Shown here piece by piece: positions 24,399-25,693 of a DNA stretch of 25,693 nt. The stretch covers positions 1 through 25,693 of the forward strand of contig JASFME010000006.1 of NCBI GenBank assembly GCA_050117725.1, written 5' to 3'. This DNA comes from JASFJH01 sp050117725 (GTDB taxonomy: Bacteria; Pseudomonadota; Gammaproteobacteria; AKS1). The position numbers and the translations under genes were made by a program. A model generated the notes under the pieces. The model was given only the letters and a program-made list of their open reading frames with translations, was not told the origin of the DNA and searched no databases. How positions within the stretch are numbered: the first letter of the stretch is position 1; every line of letters starts with the position of its first letter.

Positions 24399-24426
24399 CG
24401 CGCGCGGTGCGCGCGGAACCCACCAA

Positions 24427-25101
24427 CTAGTATTCTTCCCACTCCTGCACCTCAATTCGCGCGATATCGCTGTTGCGCACGTCAAAGGCGAAGTCACCGC
24501 CACGCAGCTGGCGTTCAAGCGTGACGCGATCATATTTAACCGACTTCAGGGCACCCTTTTTCACAATACCGCTACGCGTCGTGATCTGGACATTGCGGCC
24601 GATATACTGGGTTACCTGTGACAGCTTGATGGGATTGTAGACCTCGATACGCTGTGGCGCTTGTGGTTCTTCAACAACATTACCCTTCTCAAGCTGCTCG
24701 GTCAGCCTGGTGATCTCATCCTCGGTGCTCGTTTCTCCACTGCCCTGTTGCTGCAGTTCTGCGGGCACTTCCATACCGAACATCTCGAACATGCGGCGTT
24801 GCGCTTCTTCTTCAGTAATTTGTCCACTTTCCTGTTGTTGCGCGATCTCCATGCTCTGTGTGAAGGCATCAAAGAACAGGTTGAACCAGATGCCCGTCGC
24901 CAGCACGGTGGTGATGATATATATAAGGAAAGGTTTTTTTGCCTCCTGCCAGTGCATGATGGCAAACACAATCGCCAGTATCGGCGACAGGAAGAATACG
25001 CCCAGTCCCCACATGACATGTTCCTTGAAGGCCACGACGAGTAACCATATCCACGTGATGAGACTGATGATCGATAATATGATGAGTAAGGCGAGTGTCA
25101 T
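24427..25101 (-). CDS. Uncharacterised three-helix membrane protein with C-terminal beta domain
   Basis: Not recognised by name. The 224-residue product has three predicted transmembrane helices in the first 80 residues (about 3-25, 30-49 and 57-77), an acidic, glutamine-rich linker (QQQESGQITEEEAQRRMFEM, 20) and a C-terminal globular part. That part (about 165-220: YIGRNVQITTRSG, KKGALKSVKYDRVTLER, DVRNSDIARIEV) alternates short strands like an LSm/SH3-type small barrel; this is a reading of pattern only. The C-terminal domain is probably cytoplasmic or periplasmic depending on topology, which I cannot decide. The ATG is preceded by AGGT 8-11 bases upstream. It lies downstream of lnt on the same strand with a 72-base gap. 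Confidence 0.8.
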   Translation of the reverse strand: MTLALLIILSIISLITWIWLLVVAFKEHVMWGLGVFFLSPILAIVFAIMHWQEAKKPFLIYIITTVLATGIWFNLFFDAFTQSMEIAQQQESGQITEEEAQRRMFEMFGMEVPAELQQQGSGETSTEDEITRLTEQLEKGNVVEEPQAPQRIEVYNPIKLSQVTQYIGRNVQITTRSGIVKKGALKSVKYDRVTLERQLRGGDFAFDVRNSDIARIEVQEWEEY

Positions 25102-25134
25102 GATCGTTACCTGTTGTCGTTATAATCGGGCCCT

Positions 25135-25156
25135 GTGCAGGGCATCCCCCCTGCAC
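25135..25156 (-). terminator. Stem-loop downstream of lnt
   Basis: GTGCAGGG/CCCTGCAC forms a perfect 8-bp stem with a 6-base loop, 18 bases beyond the lnt stop on the minus strand. No T-run follows in that direction, so termination is uncertain. An alternative smaller hairpin, GCCCTG/CAGGGC (25130-25143), overlaps it. Just beyond it a minus-strand TATAAC (plus-strand 25119-25124) could be the -10 box of the membrane-protein gene, without a clear -35. Confidence 0.35.
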
Positions 25157-25173
25157 TTAATAGAACATACTTG

Positions 25174-25693
25174 TCAGGCGCTGTCACCCGCCTGCACCTC
25201 AGGCCGTCGCCCGGACCATACCCCGAGTCCAAACAAGACAAGCGCCAGGCTGATCAACGGCAGATCGGTATAACGGGCATACGGTGTGGTTCCCTGCATC
25301 GGCTGTACCTTGCCACGCAGGGTATGGATTTCAAATTGTGGCGACCGCGCCATGATCTGGCCGGCATGATCGATGAGCGCACTGATCCCGGTATTCGTTG
25401 CACGCAGCATGGGGCGCCCGGTCTCAATGGTGCGCATACGTGCCATTTGCAGGTGCTGGTGCGGTGCCAGCGAATCACCGAACCAGGCATCATTACTGAC
25501 ATTGACCAGGACACTGGCCTGCGGCAAAGCGGCGGCAGTTTCATTGCCAAACACGTCCTCGTAGCAGATCGTCACGCCAAGTTGCAAACCGGCGCCGGGC
25601 AAACGTGTTTGTCCGCTGTCACCGGAGGAAAAATCCGACATCGGCAGGTTAAACACGCCGCCTATCAAGCGCAGCACGTTACCCAGCGGCACG
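25174..25693 (-). CDS. lnt: Apolipoprotein N-acyltransferase, C-terminal part
   Basis: Lnt transfers a third acyl chain to the N-terminal cysteine of lipoproteins on the periplasmic face of the inner membrane. Only the last 173 residues are in the window; the gene runs off the right edge, and the GTG at 25692 is an internal codon. Visible are the catalytic cysteine in ICYEDVFGNE, the family block NVSNDAWFGDSLAPHQHLQM (20), RTIETGRPMLRATNTGISA, and a last transmembrane helix (SLALVLFGLGVWSG). The region resembles E. coli Lnt around Cys387. lnt upstream of leuS-lptE matches E. coli synteny, and its product would mature LptE encoded nearby. Confidence 0.95.
   Translation of the reverse strand, partial: VPLGNVLRLIGGVFNLPMSDFSSGDSGQTRLPGAGLQLGVTICYEDVFGNETAAALPQASVLVNVSNDAWFGDSLAPHQHLQMARMRTIETGRPMLRATNTGISALIDHAGQIMARSPQFEIHTLRGKVQPMQGTTPYARYTDLPLISLALVLFGLGVWSGRRPEVQAGDSA

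Larger units (their letters stand above)
24037..24426. repeat. Non-coding cluster of inverted repeats
   Basis: No gene is supported in these 390 bases; short open frames crossing it lack ribosome sites and family resemblance. Instead it is dense in hairpins, in order: 24050-24066, 24067-24100, 24135-24162, 24165-24194, 24209-24239, 24309-24339, 24365-24398 and 24398-24416. The second and seventh share the core TTTCTTTGCTCGC; the fourth and fifth are inverted copies of one hairpin. I recall AAAGAAAATAGACGAAAAGAAAGG-like repeats (shown in part: AAAGAAAATAGAC) from intergenic regions of other proteobacteria, from memory only. It is best read as a composite dispersed element of unknown function. 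Confidence 0.7.

Noticed and set aside
24258..24524. Open frame across the second repeat copy into the membrane-protein gene
   Set aside because: It overlaps the opposing gene, lacks a ribosome site, and its middle is the repeat core in translation (LVTFFARTNNVT).
25121..25126. Plus-strand TATAAT between lnt and the membrane-protein gene
   Set aside because: No -35 at proper spacing and no plus-strand gene downstream within the window.

Overview
The window looks like a piece of a gammaproteobacterial chromosome of moderately high GC. The order lnt / leuS-lptE-holA-proA-nadD-rsfS-rlmH-maf-rng-yhdP-nitrilase-tldD / darP / pmbA, followed by mgtE and a regulatory PTS cluster headed by hprK, is a housekeeping layout I know from non-enteric Gammaproteobacteria. 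A LeuRS without the E. coli leucine-specific insertion and an HPr kinase next to HPr argue against an enteric. I cannot name a genus. Nothing suggests a plasmid, prophage or genomic island: no integrase, transposase, tRNA or CRISPR was seen.

Region 1 (1-4835, + strand) holds the 3' part of hprK, a mannose-family IIA protein, ptsH and ptsI, with overlapping or near-touching ends, then the Mg2+ channel gene mgtE. No sugar-specific EIIB/EIIC is present, so this is a regulatory phosphorelay. HPr carries both His15 (phosphorylated by EI) and Ser46 (the HPrK target). rapZ, often found between hprK and the IIA gene, is absent here.

Region 2 (4875-9922) holds pmbA (- strand) and darP (+), which are divergent, then a - strand run ending tail-to-tail on darP: nitrilase, tldD and two small uncharacterised genes joined by ATGA overlaps. 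PmbA/TldE and TldD form one heterodimeric protease, so both subunits are encoded within about 5 kb.

Region 3 (9933-23392, - strand) is a long co-directional series: leuS, lptE, holA, proA, nadD, rsfS, rlmH, maf, rng, yhdP and a small secreted protein. It serves translation, replication (DNA polymerase III delta), LPS transport, proline and NAD synthesis, nucleotide sanitation, RNA processing and envelope lipid traffic.

Region 4 (23393-25693) holds a YbeL-like zinc-ribbon gene (+), a 390-base non-coding stretch packed with inverted repeats, an unrecognised three-helix membrane protein (-) and the 3' part of lnt (-). The non-coding stretch is the least explained part of the window. It holds two pairs of related hairpins whose stems differ between copies by compensatory base changes, suggesting a dispersed, structure-conserved element rather than random sequence.
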